The notes: generated from the letters alone by a model not told the origin. A stretch of DNA of 64,000 bases from Candidatus Nanoarchaeia archaeon (GCA_028714095.1 JAQTMY010000002.1:202636-266635); one strand, 5' to 3'; positions 51,368 to 61,496 are shown, numbered from the stretch's first letter. Made by a program: numbers and translations.

Positions 51368-53116
51368 ATGGGAATTTTTGATACATATAAAGAGGTGTTC
51401 TCAGCTCAAAAACCAAAAGGTAGAATCGAAGAGGAAAATAAACCAAGTCTGAAGCCGGAAAAAAGAATAGCTTCCAGGATAACAAAGAAAGAGCCACCTA
51501 CTAGAGTAAAGGAAATAACAGAAAGGGTAAAGAACAAAAGTTCTACATTCCCAATATTCCCAAAATTGTATTGGATGATTAAAAAAGATATAAAATTAAT
51601 CCTAAGATCTAAAACCTCTGCTTTGATTGTTCTTCTCGGTCCGTTACTTATAATCTTACTAGTGGCTCTTGCATTCAATACCTCATCCCTATATAATATT
51701 AAGATAGCAGCCTATTCAGAATCCTATTCTCCATTAACAGAATCTGTATTAACAGACTTGCAAGATCAACAGTATCAGATAATAAAATTAGATTCAAAAA
51801 CAAAATGCATTGAAGGAATAAAATCAGCTCAATATCATATATGTGCGGTGTTCCCAAAAGATATGTCTCTGGATAACATAGCTGATAATATTCTTGTTTA
51901 TGTTGATGAATCAAGGGTAAATCTCGCTTCTTTAATTTCCGGAACAATCTCTATGAAGATAGCAAATAAATCTTCTGCTTTAAGTTTAGATCTTACAACA
52001 ACATTAATATCAACTCTAGAGAACACAAAAGGAGAACTAACAAACAAAGAAAAAACACTTCAGGGGATAGAGGTAGCTAATCTTGACTCAAATACAAAAC
52101 TAACAAATTTAAAAGAGTCTTTATCAGAAATAGATTTATTAAATGAATCTAAAATGAACTTTTCTGAGATTATCAAGGGGGTTAGAGACTTTAGAGCAGA
52201 TTGTGACTCAAAGGATGAATCTGGAGGTAATAAATATAACTGCCCATCTGACACAAGATTAAGAAATGTTGAAAAAAATATTGAATCACTAAAGGAAACT
52301 CTTGAAGACACTCAACTAACTTTAAGGACCTCAACAGCCGAAGTATCAGATATAAAAACAAAAATAGCAGAATCAACAGAACAGATTAAAGCAACAAAAA
52401 CTTCATTAACCCAGCTAAAGACAGACATAGAAAGCATCAAGATTACGAACGCAGAAGCAATAGTAAGTCCCATCAAAACAACAATAGAACCAATTACGAG
52501 CAAAAAAACCCATTTAGGAATTTTATTCCCCACCCTAACAATCTTGATAATGATGTTCATATCTATCCTTCTTGCCTCCACATTAGTAATAAGGGAGAAG
52601 ACCTCATTGGCTTACTTCAGAAACTTCATTACTCCAACAAACGATTTGCTTTTCATGGTTGGGGCATTCCTAACAAATATAATATTGCTAATAATACAGC
52701 TGATTATACTATTTGGAGGAGCGATCCCCTTCTTTACAAAGGATCTAGTGCCTGCACTATTGCCATTAGTGGTATCCTTGATTGTAATATCAACTGTCTT
52801 CATCTTAATAGGAACTCTAATTGGTTACTTATTTAACTCAGAGGAAACCTCTACACTAGGAGCAATAGCTGTAGCAGCTTTAATGCTATTATTCTCCAAT
52901 ACAATCTTACCATTAGAAACACTTCCTCAGTATATAAGAGACATTGTCCAGTATAATCCATTTGTAATGGGTGAAGGAATGTTAAAACAAATAATAATGT
53001 TCCAGGCCACTCTTGGGGATTTATGGGTTAAGCTAGTAATCTTATTAGGGGCAAGTGCGGTATTAGCAATTCTTGCATTGGTTGCAAGAAAAGCTACTAA
53101 AAGGAGAATTGCATAA
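51368..53116 (+). CDS. ABC-2 type permease with long extracellular coiled coil
   Basis: 582 residues. A charged N-terminal segment of about 65 residues, one membrane helix (about 84-102), then about 270 residues of extracellular coiled coil rich in Leu, Thr, Ser and Glu (with a Cys pair near DCDSKDESGGNKYNC), and a C-terminal ABC-2 core with about five helices (from about 388). The domain order fits YhgE/ABC-2 exporters; the cargo is unknown. Cotranscribed with the ATPase. Confidence 0.88.
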   Translation: MGIFDTYKEVFSAQKPKGRIEEENKPSLKPEKRIASRITKKEPPTRVKEITERVKNKSSTFPIFPKLYWMIKKDIKLILRSKTSALIVLLGPLLIILLVALAFNTSSLYNIKIAAYSESYSPLTESVLTDLQDQQYQIIKLDSKTKCIEGIKSAQYHICAVFPKDMSLDNIADNILVYVDESRVNLASLISGTISMKIANKSSALSLDLTTTLISTLENTKGELTNKEKTLQGIEVANLDSNTKLTNLKESLSEIDLLNESKMNFSEIIKGVRDFRADCDSKDESGGNKYNCPSDTRLRNVEKNIESLKETLEDTQLTLRTSTAEVSDIKTKIAESTEQIKATKTSLTQLKTDIESIKITNAEAIVSPIKTTIEPITSKKTHLGILFPTLTILIMMFISILLASTLVIREKTSLAYFRNFITPTNDLLFMVGAFLTNIILLIIQLIILFGGAIPFFTKDLVPALLPLVVSLIVISTVFILIGTLIGYLFNSEETSTLGAIAVAALMLLFSNTILPLETLPQYIRDIVQYNPFVMGEGMLKQIIMFQATLGDLWVKLVILLGASAVLAILALVARKATKRRIA

Positions 53117-53149
53117 GCTTTTTATACAAACATATTCTTATTTTAAACA

Positions 53150-54262
53150 ATGAATAAGCAAATAGTTACACCCTGGGAAGTCAAAGGGGATATAAATTAT
53201 AACAAGCTACTAAAGGAATTTGGTTTATCTCCATTAAATGAACTTCCAGAAGTGTTTAACAAGGAAGTCTTGTTCAGAAGAAAAATTATATTTGCCCACA
53301 GGGATTTTCAGAAAATAATTAATTCTATTCACAATAAAAAGAAATTTGTTATGATGACTGGATTAATGCCCACAGGAAAATTCCATATTGGTCACATGAT
53401 ATTGGCCCAGCAAATGATATTCTATCAAAAACTTGGTGCAAAAATTTACATAGCTGTAGCAGACCTAGAGGCATTTCATGCAAGAAACCAGTCTCTTGAA
53501 GAATCAAGGAAAATAGCAATAGAACAATACATAAAAAATTATATTGCACTTGGCCTAAAACCAGAAAATTGTGAAATTTATTTCCAGAGCTCCAGATCCA
53601 GCAATGGAAAAAAGGCAAATGCCTATTATAGACTACAAAACATTCTTGCAAAACATGCTACATTTAATGAGTTCAGGGCAGTTTATGGAGACATAGGTCC
53701 AGGAAAAATGGTATCTGCTCTGTTGCAGGCCGCTGACATGTTACATCCCCAACTTCCTGAATTTGAAAATTTAATTCCTGTTGTTGTTCCTGTTGGAGTA
53801 GACCAAGATCCCCATTTAAGACTAGCAAGAGACATAGCAAACAGGATAAAAAAACCAGCATTCATACAGTTAAGCTCAACCTATCATTCATTTGTACCAG
53901 GACTTAAGGGAGGCAAAATGTCTGCCTCAGATCCAACATCTTACATTGCCCTTACAGATACTCCAGAAGAAGCAGAAAGGAAAATTAAAAAATACGCATT
54001 TTCAGGGGGCCAAAAAACAGTAAAAGAACACAGAGAAAAAGGAGGCAATCCAGACATAGATATTCCATTCCAATACCTAAAAACCATCTTTGAACCAGAT
54101 GACAAAAAGCTTGAAAAGATATATGAAGACTATAAATCAGGGAAGCTGCTTTCCAGCGAGCTTAAAGAGCTTCTGGCTGTAAAAGTATCCGACTTTCTAA
54201 AAGAACATAGCCTAAAGCTTAAAAACGCTGAAAAAGAACTTAAAAGGTTCGTTTCTGACTAG
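53150..54262 (+). CDS. trpS: tryptophanyl-tRNA synthetase
   Basis: 370 residues, archaeal/eukaryal type. HIGH motif in TGKFHIGHMILAQQM (about 76-90) and KMSAS in LKGGKMSASDP (about 251-261). The N-terminal extension (PWEVKGDINYNKLLKEFG) is typical of the archaeal form. The C-terminus ends in a short anticodon-recognition helix bundle. Confidence 0.96.
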   Translation: MNKQIVTPWEVKGDINYNKLLKEFGLSPLNELPEVFNKEVLFRRKIIFAHRDFQKIINSIHNKKKFVMMTGLMPTGKFHIGHMILAQQMIFYQKLGAKIYIAVADLEAFHARNQSLEESRKIAIEQYIKNYIALGLKPENCEIYFQSSRSSNGKKANAYYRLQNILAKHATFNEFRAVYGDIGPGKMVSALLQAADMLHPQLPEFENLIPVVVPVGVDQDPHLRLARDIANRIKKPAFIQLSSTYHSFVPGLKGGKMSASDPTSYIALTDTPEEAERKIKKYAFSGGQKTVKEHREKGGNPDIDIPFQYLKTIFEPDDKKLEKIYEDYKSGKLLSSELKELLAVKVSDFLKEHSLKLKNAEKELKRFVSD

Positions 54263-54357
54263 TAACTTATAATCACTAGTGAGTCATTACAAAACCGAAA
54301 CATTTATAAATAAACTCCACACCAAAATACTACTTATTAACGGCAAGGAGTACAAAT

Positions 54358-55149
54358 ATGATCGTGCAAGAAGAGTTTTTGAAGAAACTTAGAGCTGCAT
54401 TTGACCTTAACATTTACGAGGTAAAAATCTGGACAGCCCTTTTATCAAGAGGTTTAGCAACTGCAGGAGAGTTATCTGATATAAGTGGAGTTCCAAGATC
54501 AAGAACCTATGATGTTCTAGAATCATTAGAAAAAAAGGGTTTTGTAGTTATGAAACTAGGAAAGCCAATTAAATATCTTGCCGTAGAACCTAATGAAATT
54601 GTCAAGAGAGTTAAGAAAGTTATACAACAGACCGTAGACGAAAGGATACAAAGTCTTGATAATGTTAAAACTTCAAAGTTATTTGAAGAAATTCAAAGTT
54701 TATATTCAACCGGGATCAATCATGTGGATATTACATCCTTGTCCGGCGCAGTTAGGGGAAGAAATAATATATTAAATCACTTAGATAGTATGCTAAGGAC
54801 TGCAGAAAAATCAGTTATTTTGGTTACAACTCCAGATGGACTTGTAAGAAAATTGCCCTTGCTTGAAAAAACAGCAAAGAAAAACAAAGAATTAAAGATA
54901 AAAATAATTTCTCAGTTAAATAAGGAATCAAAAGATCTTATAAAAAAGCTAAGTCCAAACATAAAAATAAAAGAAAGCAATGAGATTAATGCAAGATTTA
55001 TTATAATTGATAATAAAAATATTTTGTTTATGACTGCAGATGACAAAATCACTCATGAGTCTTATGATAATGGAGTTTGGGTTAACACTCCATTCTTTGC
55101 CTCTGCTCTGGGTTCTCTTTTTGAGCAGGCCTGGAACAAATTAAAATAA
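54358..55149 (+). CDS. TrmB-family transcriptional regulator (1)
   Basis: 263 residues. N-terminal winged HTH (YEVKIWTALLSRGLATAGEL, SGVPRSRTYDVLESLEKKG, about 19-61), then a linker helix and a C-terminal PLD-like sensor domain (ILVTTPDGLVRK; RFIIIDNKNILFM). Such proteins bind sugars or other small molecules and control nearby genes. A TATA-like catttataaataaa lies at 54300-54313 and AAGGAG before the ATG. Two ACTAGT palindromes (54257-54285) flank the upstream region. Confidence 0.9.
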   Translation: MIVQEEFLKKLRAAFDLNIYEVKIWTALLSRGLATAGELSDISGVPRSRTYDVLESLEKKGFVVMKLGKPIKYLAVEPNEIVKRVKKVIQQTVDERIQSLDNVKTSKLFEEIQSLYSTGINHVDITSLSGAVRGRNNILNHLDSMLRTAEKSVILVTTPDGLVRKLPLLEKTAKKNKELKIKIISQLNKESKDLIKKLSPNIKIKESNEINARFIIIDNKNILFMTADDKITHESYDNGVWVNTPFFASALGSLFEQAWNKLK

Positions 55150-55185
55150 AAACCTTAATAAAGATTCTTCATCCATTTTTTATCT

Positions 55186-56694
55186 ATGGATATTAATATA
55201 CTAGCTGAGTCTCTGCACCCCTTAGAAAGAAAGGCAATTCCCCATCTGAAGAATAAAATAACAGACAAAGAACTTGAAAAAAAATCTGGGCTGAAAAATG
55301 CAGAAATCTCTAGAGTTTTGCAGTGGCTTGAAAACAAAGAAATAATAAAAATAAAGCAGGAAACCAAAGAAATAATCTGTTTGGATAAGAATGGTAAAAA
55401 TTACCTTAGGACAAACCTACCTGAAAAAGCGTTTCTGGAAACAATAAAAAATAATCCTCTTTCGTTAAAGGAGATAGAATCAAAAGCAAGACTGGACAAG
55501 CAGGAGCTAAATATTTCAGTTGGTTTACTAAAAAAACATAATTACATAGAACTTAACGATGATAAGATCTCAATCACTCAAAAAGGAAAAGATTTCTTAA
55601 AAGATGATTCTGAGATAAAATTCCTAAAATCCCTGCCCTTAGAGGCCTCAAAACTGGATAAAAAAATCCTGAAAGAACTTTCCGAAAGAAAGGAGATAAT
55701 AAAGACAAATTTTGAAAAAACAAAAGTAATTGAGTTAACAGAGCTAGGCGAGAAAATAATTAAATCAAAACTGGATGAAAATTTAATTGAAGCTGTAAAC
55801 CAGGACATACTTAAGAATTCTTCCTGGAAAGATAAAAAATTCAGAAGATATGATATTAAACTACCTGTTCCTAAGATCTATCCTGGAAAAAGACATTTTG
55901 TTAATCAAGTAAATGAATACACAAAAAGAATATGGATGGACCTAGGATTTAAAGAAATGACGGGTCCATTATTAAACACTTCATTCTGGAACTTTGATGC
56001 TTTATTTACCGCCCAAGATCACCCAGTAAGAGAGATGCACGATACTTTCTTTATTAAAAATCCAAGATCTGGAAAGCTTCCAGATAAAAAATTAGTAAAT
56101 TATGTAAAAGAAGTTCATGAAGGAAATTCTGATTTAGATAGTCTAGGCTGGCAGTATTCTTGGGATGAAAACGAAGCAAAAAGAAATATTCTAAGAACCC
56201 ATACAACAGTACTAAGCGCTAAAACATTAAATTCATTAAAAAAAGAAGATATGCCTTTAAAATTCTTCGCTGTAGGAAAATGTTTCAGGAATGAAACTTT
56301 AGACTGGTCTCACCTGTTTGAGTTCAACCAGACCGAAGGGATTGTTATTGATAAGAATAATAACTTCAGACACCTGTTGGGATACTTAAAACAATTCTTC
56401 AAAAAAATGGGATATGAAAAGGCAAGATTCAGACCAGCTTATTTCCCATATACCGAATTCAGTGTAGAAATAGATATCTTTGACCCTCAGCATCAAAAAT
56501 GGATTGAAATAGGTGGAGCAGGAATTTTAAGACCTGAAGTAGTTGTTCCATTGCTAGGAGAAGACATTCCTGTTTTAGCCTGGGGCCCTGGAGTAGACAG
56601 AATAATGACCTCAGTTTACAAGTTAAAAGACATAAGAGAACTTTATAAGAATGATTTAAAACAATTAAGAGAAATAAAAATCTGGATGAAATAA
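55186..56694 (+). CDS. pheS: phenylalanyl-tRNA synthetase alpha subunit
   Basis: 502 residues. About 200 N-terminal residues form repeated winged-helix domains (archaeal/eukaryal PheS). Class II core: motif 2 FRNETLDWSHLFEFNQTEG (about 366-384) and the Phe-binding block PYTEFSVEIDIFDP (about 422-435), then GAGILRPEVV and WGPGVDRIM. Immediately followed by pheT (1 nt gap). Confidence 0.97.
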   Translation: MDINILAESLHPLERKAIPHLKNKITDKELEKKSGLKNAEISRVLQWLENKEIIKIKQETKEIICLDKNGKNYLRTNLPEKAFLETIKNNPLSLKEIESKARLDKQELNISVGLLKKHNYIELNDDKISITQKGKDFLKDDSEIKFLKSLPLEASKLDKKILKELSERKEIIKTNFEKTKVIELTELGEKIIKSKLDENLIEAVNQDILKNSSWKDKKFRRYDIKLPVPKIYPGKRHFVNQVNEYTKRIWMDLGFKEMTGPLLNTSFWNFDALFTAQDHPVREMHDTFFIKNPRSGKLPDKKLVNYVKEVHEGNSDLDSLGWQYSWDENEAKRNILRTHTTVLSAKTLNSLKKEDMPLKFFAVGKCFRNETLDWSHLFEFNQTEGIVIDKNNNFRHLLGYLKQFFKKMGYEKARFRPAYFPYTEFSVEIDIFDPQHQKWIEIGGAGILRPEVVVPLLGEDIPVLAWGPGVDRIMTSVYKLKDIRELYKNDLKQLREIKIWMK

Positions 56695-56695
56695 A

Positions 56696-58348
56696 ATGAC
56701 TATGATTAAAGTTAGCAAAAAAGAATTGATTAAGCTAATTGGAAAACCTTTAGATGATGAAACATTAAAAGACAGAATAAGCATGATTGGAACTGACTTG
56801 GAATATATTCAAAATGATGAAATTTCAGTAGAAATCTTCCCGAACAGACCAGATATGTTATCCTGTCAGGGTTTAGCGAGAGCATTATCTTCATTTATCG
56901 GAGTTAAAACAGGTTTAAAAAATTATAAAATTCAAAAATCAAACAAACAATTATTAGTAGACAAGTCTGTAAAAGACATAAGACCCTATACAGCCTGCGC
57001 AATCATAAAAAGTCTAAAGCTTAATGATGAAAAGTTAAAAGAAATAATTGACGTTCAGGAAAAACTTCATATTGGGATTGGAAGAAACAGGAAAAAAGTT
57101 GCAATAGGAATTTATCCTTCTGAAGTTATCTCTTATCCAATAAGGTTTGAAGCTTTAAATCCAGAAAAAATAAAGTTCAAACCCTTAGAATCAAACATAG
57201 AGATGTCAGCAAGGGATATTCTGGAAAAACATCCAAAAGGAAAAGAATATGCTCATTTATTGGGAGGCAAAGAAAAATATCCTATTTTCATAGATTCCAA
57301 AAATAAAATTCTATCAATGCCTCCGATAATAAATTCAGACGATACAGGAAAGGTAACAGAATCAACAAAGGAAATATTTATAGAATGTTCTGGTTTTAGT
57401 TTTGAATCCTGTAAAATCACCTTAAACATCTTAGTTACAATGTTTGTAGATATTGGGGGAGAGATTTATTCCATGGATTTGATATATCCAGACAAAACCT
57501 ATGAAAGTCCTGATCTAAATCCAAGAAAAATGAAAATGGATATTAGCTATATAAACAGGCTTACAGGTCTAAACCTAAGTGAAACAGAGGTAAAAGAACT
57601 TCTGGAAAAAATGGGTTTTGGCTATGAAAACAAAAAAGTCTTGGTTCCTGCTTACAGGTCAGATATCTTGCATCAGATTGATCTAGCAGAAGAGGTAGCA
57701 ATCGCATATGGTTATGAAAATTTCATTGAAGAAATTCCAAATGTTTCAACAATAGGTGCAGAAGATCCATTGGAAATATTCAAGAAAAAAATAGTTTACT
57801 TACTGACCGGATTGGATCTGATAGAAACAAATACCTACCACTTAACTAATTTAAATGACCACAATGAAAAAATGGACAACAAAACAGAGGTCGTTGAAAT
57901 ACAGGAAACAAAAAGCTCTGACTATTCCATTTTAAGATCATGGATGATACCTTCCTTACTAAAAGTTTTATCTGAAAACAGGCATAATTCCTATCCTCAA
58001 AACATATTTGAGATTGGAAGTACATTTAAATTTAACAAAGAAACAGAGACAGGGGTAGAAGAATCCCAGAGATTAGCAGTTTTGTTATCTGATGCTAAAA
58101 CAGACTTCACACATATAAAACAAATCTTAGATGCAATATTCTTAAATTTAGATTTAGAATACTCTATAGAAGAAACTGAACATAATTCTTTTATCCCAGG
58201 AAGGGTTGGTAGGATATCAGTAAAAGGAAAAAACATTGCTTATATCGGAGAAATTCATCCTAAAGTTTTAGTTAACTTTGGTTTGGAAAATCCTGTAGCT
58301 GCTTTAGAAATTAATATTACTGAATTATTCAAACTTATCAACAACTAA
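56696..58348 (+). CDS. pheT: phenylalanyl-tRNA synthetase beta subunit
   Basis: 550 residues. B3/B4 domain (VEIFPNRPDMLSCQGLARAL near 42-61), B5 domain (LDLAEEVAIAYG-like block near 323), and a class II-like pseudo-catalytic C-terminal domain. Forms the heterotetramer with PheS. Stop overlaps the convergent 58345 gene by 4 bp. Confidence 0.96.
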   Translation: MTMIKVSKKELIKLIGKPLDDETLKDRISMIGTDLEYIQNDEISVEIFPNRPDMLSCQGLARALSSFIGVKTGLKNYKIQKSNKQLLVDKSVKDIRPYTACAIIKSLKLNDEKLKEIIDVQEKLHIGIGRNRKKVAIGIYPSEVISYPIRFEALNPEKIKFKPLESNIEMSARDILEKHPKGKEYAHLLGGKEKYPIFIDSKNKILSMPPIINSDDTGKVTESTKEIFIECSGFSFESCKITLNILVTMFVDIGGEIYSMDLIYPDKTYESPDLNPRKMKMDISYINRLTGLNLSETEVKELLEKMGFGYENKKVLVPAYRSDILHQIDLAEEVAIAYGYENFIEEIPNVSTIGAEDPLEIFKKKIVYLLTGLDLIETNTYHLTNLNDHNEKMDNKTEVVEIQETKSSDYSILRSWMIPSLLKVLSENRHNSYPQNIFEIGSTFKFNKETETGVEESQRLAVLLSDAKTDFTHIKQILDAIFLNLDLEYSIEETEHNSFIPGRVGRISVKGKNIAYIGEIHPKVLVNFGLENPVAALEINITELFKLINN

Positions 58349-59418
58349 TTTGCTTCTAGATTTCTTAAAGAAGTATAATATTTATTTGAATCAATAGAAA
58401 TAAGCAACCAGTCTAAAGGCATTCTTTTGTCTTTTGGAAATTTTTTAATAGTCTCTTTTGCCATTTTCTTAAAATGCCTTGCATAATTTATTGTATATTT
58501 TATTGCCCCATTCTCAATCAGCAAAGAAGTAGCTTCTTCAAGGTCATTTAAAGAATTTTGTTTACCCCCCTCCAATACATTAACTATTTTTTTGACTCTA
58601 TCTTCATTAATGTCATGATAAAGTGTATAAATAATTGGTAAAGTCAAATGACCATCCTTGACATCCGCATAAGAATCTTCTGGAAGTTTAGTTGTTGTAG
58701 AAATTCCAAAACGTGGAGGAACAAAATCCGCAACATCATTCATAATTTGATGGGCCATACCAAAATACTCTCCAAATTTTCCTAAAGCATTTAATTGCTG
58801 CTCAGAACCCTCAGCCAAAAGTCCCCCAACCTTTGCAATTCTTTCAATAAACGCTGCATTAATTTTATAAGTTCTCTCTAAAAATAAATTCATTTGATCT
58901 TCTTCAGAAACTAAATTGTTCCAGTTCTTATAATTATTAACCTTGATGTCCACAAACTGGCCTTCCTGAAATATTTTATTGGTTTCATTAAATAAAGAAA
59001 AAAGATTTATTAGTTTTTCTAAAGGAATTTTATCTTTGAGTCCATCAACTAAAACCTCTTGGCTTAACTCCCTCATTATAATTGCGGCAGTTAAAATATC
59101 TTTATCTTCACCTTTACTCCTAATACCCCCCTTCTCATCATGAATCCAATTAGAATAATACATTGAAGCAAGTAAAAATTCGATAGAAGCACCAACCGGA
59201 GCAATCCATTTCCAATTCTTATCCGTTAGACTTTCGTAAGCGGTTCTCAAAAGATATGTTCTAATATTTGAACCTTGTCTCATAAATGATTTGGGGATTT
59301 GGGAGATTAAATCATAAAAATTTCCCTTGGAATTTCTAAAATTATTTAAATATAAATCCACAACTGGAGCTACCTCATTAGAAGTTTCTCTCATCCTATC
59401 AAAGTAGAGTGTAACCAT
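58345..59418 (-). CDS. polyprenyl synthetase-like protein with altered Asp motifs
   Basis: 357 residues, all-helical. It matches the trans-prenyltransferase fold: the first Asp-rich site (usually DDxxD) reads YYSNWIHDEKG (about 88-98) and the second reads QIMNDVADF (about 231-239). So each site keeps only part of the metal-binding Asp set. It may make or bind a different prenyl diphosphate, or be an inactive partner. Convergent with pheT. Confidence 0.7.
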   Translation of the reverse strand: MVTLYFDRMRETSNEVAPVVDLYLNNFRNSKGNFYDLISQIPKSFMRQGSNIRTYLLRTAYESLTDKNWKWIAPVGASIEFLLASMYYSNWIHDEKGGIRSKGEDKDILTAAIIMRELSQEVLVDGLKDKIPLEKLINLFSLFNETNKIFQEGQFVDIKVNNYKNWNNLVSEEDQMNLFLERTYKINAAFIERIAKVGGLLAEGSEQQLNALGKFGEYFGMAHQIMNDVADFVPPRFGISTTTKLPEDSYADVKDGHLTLPIIYTLYHDINEDRVKKIVNVLEGGKQNSLNDLEEATSLLIENGAIKYTINYARHFKKMAKETIKKFPKDKRMPLDWLLISIDSNKYYTSLRNLEAN

Positions 59419-59487
59419 TAGTTAGACATAACACAACCCATATTTAAGCTTTTCCAGCCTCTAAAAAACTTAAGATTAAAAAGGAAA

Positions 59488-59781
59488 TTATTCAAACTTA
59501 TGTAAATACTTCCCTAAATTAATTTTTCCATTAACAACTTCGATACCTTCTTTGTTTAATCTTTTAATTTTCTCATCAATTCCAGCAGCATATCCTCCAA
59601 GTTCTCCATTGCTCTTGACAACCTTAAAGCAGGGAATGTTTTCAGGGTCTTTATTCCTGTGCATAATAACTCCAATAACTCTAAAAGCTTTAGAATTTAA
59701 TTTTTTGGCCAAGTCTCCATAAGTGGTAACCCTGCCATAAGGAACCTGTTTCAACAGCCTAAAAACATCTTCTTTATCCAT
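59488..59781 (-). CDS. alkyltransferase-like DNA repair protein (MGMT family, PCFK)
   Basis: 97 residues from ATG 59781. The core VPYGRVTTYGDLAKKL (about 11-26) and the Cys-box IPCFKVV (about 51-57) belong to the O6-methylguanine methyltransferase/ATL family. The canonical box is PCHRVV; here the Cys is present but the next residues are F-K. TAAATTTAAATA lies 22-35 nt upstream of the ATG, supporting a leaderless start and excluding the longer frame to 59820. Follows the 59821 gene by about 40 nt. Confidence 0.85.
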   Translation of the reverse strand: MDKEDVFRLLKQVPYGRVTTYGDLAKKLNSKAFRVIGVIMHRNKDPENIPCFKVVKSNGELGGYAAGIDEKIKRLNKEGIEVVNGKINLGKYLHKFE

Positions 59782-59820
59782 AGAAAAATACAAGATCAAG
59801 GAATATTTAAATTTACTCAA

Positions 59821-60627
59821 TTATTTCAACAACCAACGAGTTCCCCAACCATTACAACCTCTATAATCCTCCCCCATTTCCTTATGATCAAAACCAATGG
59901 ATGGACTTGTAGAAAAATTAAAAATACAAAGATTTGAGTTATAAGGGATATAACCTATCTTAATCCCCCCAGCATAAATTCCACATTGATTTTCCCCAAT
60001 AATGCAAGGTCTATCGTGATTATCGGACCAATTCCCTATTATCAAATCTATAACATCTATCCCAGAATGAGTCAAGAATTCTCCATACTCTTCAGTCCTA
60101 TTTCTAAATAACCATTTAGCCAATTCATTAGATTTAAATTTAGATACATCTATGTTTATTGAATGAGAATTAAGAACAAAAATATCACCCAGTTCCACTC
60201 CTGCATCTAGCTCTTCTCTAAATTTGTCTCTCTCTTTTTTGTCCAAAAGATATTCTTTACATTTCCCCCATGATTCAACCGCACGTTCTGGATTTTTAAA
60301 AATTGGACAATCCCTAACTAGATAGATTTGGTCAGGTTTCTCTGCATCACAAACAACTCCCTCTCTAACAAAAGAACCAGTCATAATGTGACCATAAGGA
60401 ACATACTGAATATTGTCATCCTTTCTTATATTGGTAGTCTTTTTATAAGCTTTTAGTTTTCCATTATAGCATTCCATTCTAGCCCAAGCAAGTTGCTCAG
60501 CAGTAATTGGCATTTCTTTGCCCATTAACTCAATCAATTTACGTCCCTCTGCATAAACAATAGTTCCTAATCCATTGATTTTTACTTCTTTTATATATTT
60601 ACTCTTAAGACTGGTTGTTTTTTTCAT
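59821..60627 (-). CDS. unknown protein
   Basis: 268 residues with no recognised family. Conserved-looking blocks: YVPYGHIMTGSFVREGVVCDA, LVRDCPIFKNPERAVESWGK, SHSINIDV, NWSDNHDRPCIIGENQCGIY and a final GCNGWGTRWLLK. Cys and His residues are spread through the chain, and a metal or cofactor site is possible. Divergent from the TrmB-like regulator, with which it shares a promoter/operator region. Confidence 0.65.
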   Translation of the reverse strand: MKKTTSLKSKYIKEVKINGLGTIVYAEGRKLIELMGKEMPITAEQLAWARMECYNGKLKAYKKTTNIRKDDNIQYVPYGHIMTGSFVREGVVCDAEKPDQIYLVRDCPIFKNPERAVESWGKCKEYLLDKKERDKFREELDAGVELGDIFVLNSHSINIDVSKFKSNELAKWLFRNRTEEYGEFLTHSGIDVIDLIIGNWSDNHDRPCIIGENQCGIYAGGIKIGYIPYNSNLCIFNFSTSPSIGFDHKEMGEDYRGCNGWGTRWLLK

Positions 60628-60696
60628 TTTTCCGACTCATTTTAATAACTTTAAAGTAGAAACATTAGACTATATAAGTTTTAGTTGTAATTTTTT

Positions 60697-60712
60697 TTAC
60701 TACAAATAGTAA
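60697..60712. promoter_or_regulatory. TTACTA-CAAA-TAGTAA operator candidate
   Basis: Inverted repeat (6-bp arms, 4-bp spacer) between the leftward TATA (CTTATATAG, 60671-60679) and rightward TATA (atttaaata, 60714-60722) of the divergent pair. Position fits TrmB-family control of both genes. Confidence 0.5.
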
Positions 60713-60743
60713 CATTTAAATAAAAGCAACACTAAACAAAATC

Positions 60744-61496
60744 ATGGTAGAAGAAGCATTAAAAGAAATCGGATTAAGTGAAAAAGAAATAAAAATATAT
60801 TTGGCTCTACTCAATCTAGGTCCAAGTCTTGCCTCAAAAATTTCAGAAAAAACACAAATTCCAAGAACATTTACCTACGATTTACTAAAAGATTTGAAAG
60901 ACAAGGGGATAATCTCTTTTTTTATCAGAGAAAATCGCAGATATTTCAAGGCAATAAATCCCGACGAACTTCTTGTAATCCTAAAAGAGAAACACAAACT
61001 ACAAGAACAATTAATACAAGATTCAATAGAAAAACTAAAAGAAAACCAATTCAAAGAAAATCCAGAAAAACCACTCGTTGAAATTTATGAAGGAGAAAAA
61101 GGAATAAAAACACTATTAAATAAAATTCTTATGGACAAACCAAAAGAAGTAATTAGTTATGGTGGTTCGGGTCTCTCAAGAAAAATCTTCCCTTTATTCA
61201 TAAAACATTGGCATAAGAGAAGACAGGAATCTAAAATTAAATTTAAAGTTCTTTACAACAATACAGATGAAGCCAAAACAAGATTCAAAACATACAAAGA
61301 AGATCTTAAATTAAGTAAGGTTAAGTTTGGAGACATTACTCTTCTATCTGCAGTAAACACAGTTCTTTATGAAAATACTACAATCCTTCTTTATTCTTCT
61401 AAGTATCCTTTTGGGATTTTAATTAAGAATGGGGAAGTTTACACAACAAACCTAAAAACCTTTGAACATCTCTGGGGACTAGCCAAGATTCAATAG
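60744..61496 (+). CDS. TrmB-family transcriptional regulator (2)
   Basis: 250 residues. Winged HTH (EIGLSEKEIKIYLALLNLGP, TQIPRTFTYDLLKDLKDKG, about 6-57), linker helix and a C-terminal sensor domain (EIYEGEKGIKTLLNKILMDK). The start ATG 60744 is about 26 nt after atttaaata, so leaderless. Likely controls the divergent 59821 gene and perhaps the nucleotidylyltransferase that follows. Confidence 0.9.
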   Translation: MVEEALKEIGLSEKEIKIYLALLNLGPSLASKISEKTQIPRTFTYDLLKDLKDKGIISFFIRENRRYFKAINPDELLVILKEKHKLQEQLIQDSIEKLKENQFKENPEKPLVEIYEGEKGIKTLLNKILMDKPKEVISYGGSGLSRKIFPLFIKHWHKRRQESKIKFKVLYNNTDEAKTRFKTYKEDLKLSKVKFGDITLLSAVNTVLYENTTILLYSSKYPFGILIKNGEVYTTNLKTFEHLWGLAKIQ

